The position numbers and the translations under genes are program-made. 64,000 bases of DNA, taken from the NCBI RefSeq assembly GCF_015097055.1, contig NZ_AP023366.1, positions 1,922,001-1,986,000 on the forward strand. Direction: 5' to 3'. Of the stretch, positions 63,335 to 64,000 are shown piece after piece. The DNA comes from Effusibacillus dendaii (lineage in GTDB: Bacteria > Bacillota > Bacilli > Tumebacillales > Effusibacillaceae). A model generated the notes under the pieces. It ran no database searches and had not been told where the DNA came from. It saw nothing but the letters and a program-made list of their open reading frames with translations. Within the stretch, counting starts at the first letter, position 1. Each line of letters begins with the position of its first letter.

Positions 63335-63625
63335 TTATCCCTCCATTACGGCAGGTACCCGGAACTGTCCTTCGTCCTCGTCGGGTGCATTCGATAGTGC
63401 CTGTTCGTTTGTCAACCATTGGCGGGTCCGGTCATCCCGCATTACGTTCTGTATCGGCAGCACGTGGCTGGTCGGTTCCACATTTTCGAGATCGAGCTTT
63501 TGCAATTCTTCCGCATGCTGCAGAATTTTGTTCAACTGTTCCGTGTATTGCTCCATCTCTTGATCGGTCAGCTTCAACCGCGCCAGATTGGCCACATGAG
63601 CGACATCTTTACTCGTTATAGACAC
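63335..63625 (-). CDS. gatC: Asp-tRNA(Asn)/Glu-tRNA(Gln) amidotransferase subunit C
   Basis: 96 residues from a GTG at 63625 behind GGAGGTGG, which gives the usual N-terminus [20 protein letters not shown]; the longer open frame upstream has no RBS. Later [36 protein letters not shown] and FRVPAVMEG are standard. GatC is the belt that holds GatA and GatB together. First gene of gatCAB. Confidence 0.96.
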   Translation of the reverse strand: MSITSKDVAHVANLARLKLTDQEMEQYTEQLNKILQHAEELQKLDLENVEPTSHVLPIQNVMRDDRTRQWLTNEQALSNAPDEDEGQFRVPAVMEG

Positions 63626-63931
63626 GTATTCCACCTCCGCAATCACGTCCGAAATCATTTCCTGATTATAGCACAACCGATAAATGCTTACCAGTTGCGA
63701 AACTCGCGGCCAAAAATGGCCGAATTTGACCAATCAGCGCTCGCTGTGCTTCGAATCCGTTTAAATCTATATTTCATGCTAATGAATAGCGAGGGAAGGG
63801 GAATTTGGATGATTGAACATAAAGGGGAAGAAAATGATGATGGAATATCACATTTTTATACTTTCTAAGCTGTTGGAATAGCCCTCGCAGCAACTGTAGA
63901 GCTACGAGGGCTTTATGTTCATCGATTTGCC
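63626..63931. other. Intergenic region upstream of gatC
   Basis: About 300 bases without a supported gene. It holds a hairpin at 63880-63912, and a 19-codon open frame (63809 onwards, plus; MIEHKGEENDDGISHFYTF) that I do not trust as a gene. The gatC promoter must lie at 63640-63780 but no clear -35/-10 pair was chosen. Confidence 0.4.
63880..63912 (-). terminator. Hairpin after the panE-like gene
   Basis: Arms AGCCCTCG and CGAGGGCT, 8 bp, 20 bases after the minus-strand stop at 63932. The T-run is poor on the minus strand (CTATTCC) and is slightly better on the plus strand (TTTATG). Confidence 0.5.
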
Positions 63932-64000
63932 TTAATTGCTACTTCCGTTTTCATAAGGTTTGATTAATCCATACAACGTCTTGATTGTAGGAATTTCAAT
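63932..64000 (-). CDS. Probable 2-dehydropantoate 2-reductase, C-terminal end only
   Basis: The last 22 codons, IEIPTIKTLYGLIKPYENGS and SN, then TAA. Hydrophilic residues and the P-T-I-x-x-L-Y-x-L-I/L-K pattern are those of the ketopantoate reductase (ApbA/PanE) C-terminal helix. The rest lies outside the window, so the call is tentative. Confidence 0.5.
   Translation of the reverse strand: MEIPTIKTLYGLIKPYENGSSN

Overview
ORGANISM. Everything fits an aerobic Gram-positive Bacillales genome: cytochrome bd oxidase, CtaA haem A synthase, GatCAB amidotransferase, DgkB lipid kinase, the Firmicutes SufCDSUB order, a KinB-like kinase relic and strong AGGAGG ribosome sites. Gene content and moderate GC suggest the Alicyclobacillaceae (Tumebacillus/Effusibacillus-like); that placement is inference.

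LAYOUT. (1) 1-5.7 kb, minus strand: two VOC proteins, cydAB, a TerC exporter behind a manganese (yybP-ykoY) riboswitch, a decayed radical SAM gene and lgt. (2) 5.7-9.0 kb: an accretion zone downstream of sufB. The sufB 3' end is present three times; between the copies lie an IS607-type element with a truncated tnpB, a PAS-HD gene, a HicB-like gene cut by an amber codon and the catalytic end of a tyrosine integrase. (3) 9.0-14.7 kb: rrf2-sufCDSUB operon with an IscR type-1-like operator. (4) 14.8-28.5 kb: mostly housekeeping, transport and signalling genes (acyltransferase, quinone oxidoreductase, CDF exporter, ctaA, permeases, LOG protein, CGNR regulator with a divergent MFS gene, chemoreceptor). 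(5) 28.6-33.7 kb: a tyrosine recombinase gene between perfect 30-bp inverted repeats, a collapsed two-component system, and a decayed IS605-type element. (6) 33.7-38 kb: GntR regulator, maleate isomerase and an MFS carrier that share an operator; a ferritin-like/VIT metal transporter. (7) 38-41.4 kb: hsp20, a SEC-C protein, and relics including a TOTE-type helicase. (8) 41.4-53.5 kb: a complete type I-C CRISPR-Cas locus (38 repeats; cas3-cas5c-cas8c-cas7-cas4-cas1-cas2) between 49-bp direct repeats, one overlapping the end of rlmD. (9) 53.5-64 kb: rlmD, a cyclodeaminase-like gene, small surface proteins, a PIG-L deacetylase, a KinB relic, dgkB, gatBAC and the end of a panE-like gene.

MAIN DISCOVERY. 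The cas3-cas5c intergenic region holds a single CRISPR-repeat-like element on the plus strand, opposite to the cas genes, with its own extended -10 promoter and a closing hairpin. Its stem differs from the array repeat but is still paired, and the 13-nt 3' segment is identical to the array repeat. The 17 nt directly after it match, except at positions 6 and 12, a site with a TTC PAM that ends one base upstream of the -35 box of the cas5c promoter. This is the structure expected for a crRNA-like regulator that steers the type I-C Cascade to its own promoter as a repressor, with too short a match for cleavage.

Many loci here are decaying (frameshifts, internal deletions), so several apparent genes are annotated as pseudogenes.
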